From the NCBI GenBank assembly GCA_015233295.1, contig JADFYC010000210.1, forward strand, positions 1-6,438: 6,438 bases of DNA. The letters run 5' to 3'. The stretch's first letter is position 1. Each line of letters opens with the position of its first letter. Source of the DNA: Deltaproteobacteria bacterium. Its GTDB lineage: Bacteria; Desulfobacterota; JADFXK01. Both the position numbers and the translations under genes were made by a program. Shown piece by piece: positions 6,099 to 6,438 of the stretch. The notes under the pieces were generated by a model, which had not been told where the DNA came from, did not search any database, and was given only the letters and a program-made list of their open reading frames with translations.

Positions 6099-6266
6099 GT
6101 TGCGGGTTACGTGTTCCGAGTTGCTTGTTGCAGGTTGCGCGTTATTATTTGTCTTCCGGCCTGCTACCTCGATGTTATAAATTATTTTCCCTGACATTTG
6201 CCTAACTCCAGAATATTATCATAACTATCATAATTTCCGTAACCCGTAACCCGTAACCCGTAACCC
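6099..6266. repeat. 168-bp element with inverted arms of GTTACGG-type heptad repeats
   Basis: The left arm (6099-6147) has GTT at exactly every seventh base for seven units (6099, 6106, 6113, 6120, 6127, 6134, 6141), mostly GTTGCNN or GTTACNN. The right arm (6239-6266) is four perfect GTAACCC units, the reverse complement of the same heptad. The core (6148-6238) is AT-rich and not repetitive. The left arm begins 3 bp after the preceding stop codon. Head-to-head heptad arms like this suggest a foldback or MITE-like intergenic repeat. The arms pair imperfectly, since the left is degenerate and the right uniform. The origin of the element is not known from this window. Confidence 0.75.
6191..6219 (+). 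promoter_or_regulatory. Sigma70-like promoter for the bactofilin gene, inside the repeat element
   Basis: CTGACA (6191-6196) and TATTAT (6214-6219) each match consensus at five of six positions with a 17-bp spacer. Transcription would start near 6226 and run through the four GTAACCC units before the bactofilin ATG. The bactofilin may thus be expressed separately from, or in addition to, readthrough from the upstream operon. Confidence 0.5.
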
Positions 6267-6287
6267 AAACACATACCCGGTACCCTA

Positions 6288-6438
6288 ATGAATAAAGATA
6301 AAAAGAATTCGTTAGAAGAGCAGATAAGCATCATCTCCGAGGGGGCGTTGATAGAGGGGAAGGTGACTCACGTTGGAACCTTGGTCATCGTGGGCACTGT
6401 GTCTGGTGAGGTCCTTGCTGATCGGGTCGTCATTGAAG
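6288..6438 (+). CDS. Bactofilin (polymer-forming cytoskeletal protein), 3' end outside window
   Basis: The first 50 codons are present. After a charged N-terminal tail (MNKDKKNSLEEQ) the sequence enters the bactofilin right-handed beta-helix repeat: ISEGALIEGKVTHVGTLVIV, then GTVSGEVLADRVVIE. The G-x-V/I spacing about every six residues is the expected signature. Bactofilins polymerise without nucleotides into filaments at the inner membrane and recruit peptidoglycan-modifying enzymes, shaping cells or appendages. The context fits: an L,D-transpeptidase and an anchored periplasmic protein lie just upstream. The ATG at 6288 is the first plausible start, yet no Shine-Dalgarno is visible in the preceding bases (CCGGTACCCTA), which come just after the heptad repeats. 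The assignment is good despite truncation because the repeat register is clear. Confidence 0.82.
   Translation, partial: MNKDKKNSLEEQISIISEGALIEGKVTHVGTLVIVGTVSGEVLADRVVIE

Noticed and set aside
5312..6197. Two minus-strand ORFs opposite the membrane protein and repeat element
   Set aside because: They are off-frame readings of a GC-rich gene; one runs into the heptad repeats.
6239..6266. CRISPR array or telomere-like repeat
   Set aside because: The units are 7 bp, directly adjacent and without spacers, and an inverted arm exists; this is a simple heptad repeat.

Overview
The window most resembles a Gram-negative deltaproteobacterium in the broad sense (Desulfobacterota or a relative). This is inferred from three things: a Cds6-like L,D-transpeptidase with NTF2-like domains, the tail of a chemoreceptor gene, and 7-bp GTTACGG-type intergenic repeats. 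No rRNA or other taxonomic marker is present, so the placement is tentative. Two genes run off the window edges.

Left part (1-1350): the 3' end of a single-ring Clp-type AAA+ ATPase on the + strand. It is followed by about 320 bp of non-coding DNA with several closely spaced GC-rich hairpins that look like a REP/BIME-type repeat.

Middle part (1350-3300, all minus strand): an MscS-type mechanosensitive channel. Upstream of it is a TPR-like helical-repeat gene whose 5' end lies in another frame, so the gene carries a frameshift or the sequence has an error. Upstream of that is a roughly 22-codon relic of the conserved C-terminus of a methyl-accepting chemotaxis protein. The whole stretch looks eroded or rearranged.

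Right part (3300-6438, + strand): a cell-envelope cluster. A sigma70-like promoter and a structured 5' leader with two mutually exclusive long-range pairings precede a secreted L,D-transpeptidase (YkuD catalytic domain plus two NTF2-like domains). Its stop codon lies next to the start of a single-pass membrane protein with an uncharacterised periplasmic domain. A 168-bp element follows, with arms of inverted heptad repeats and a good promoter in its core. Then comes the start of a bactofilin gene. Bactofilins are known to scaffold peptidoglycan-modifying enzymes, usually M23 hydrolases. The order transpeptidase, membrane anchor, bactofilin suggests a local cell-wall remodelling module in which crosslinking replaces or complements hydrolysis. 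This module is the most interesting content of the window.
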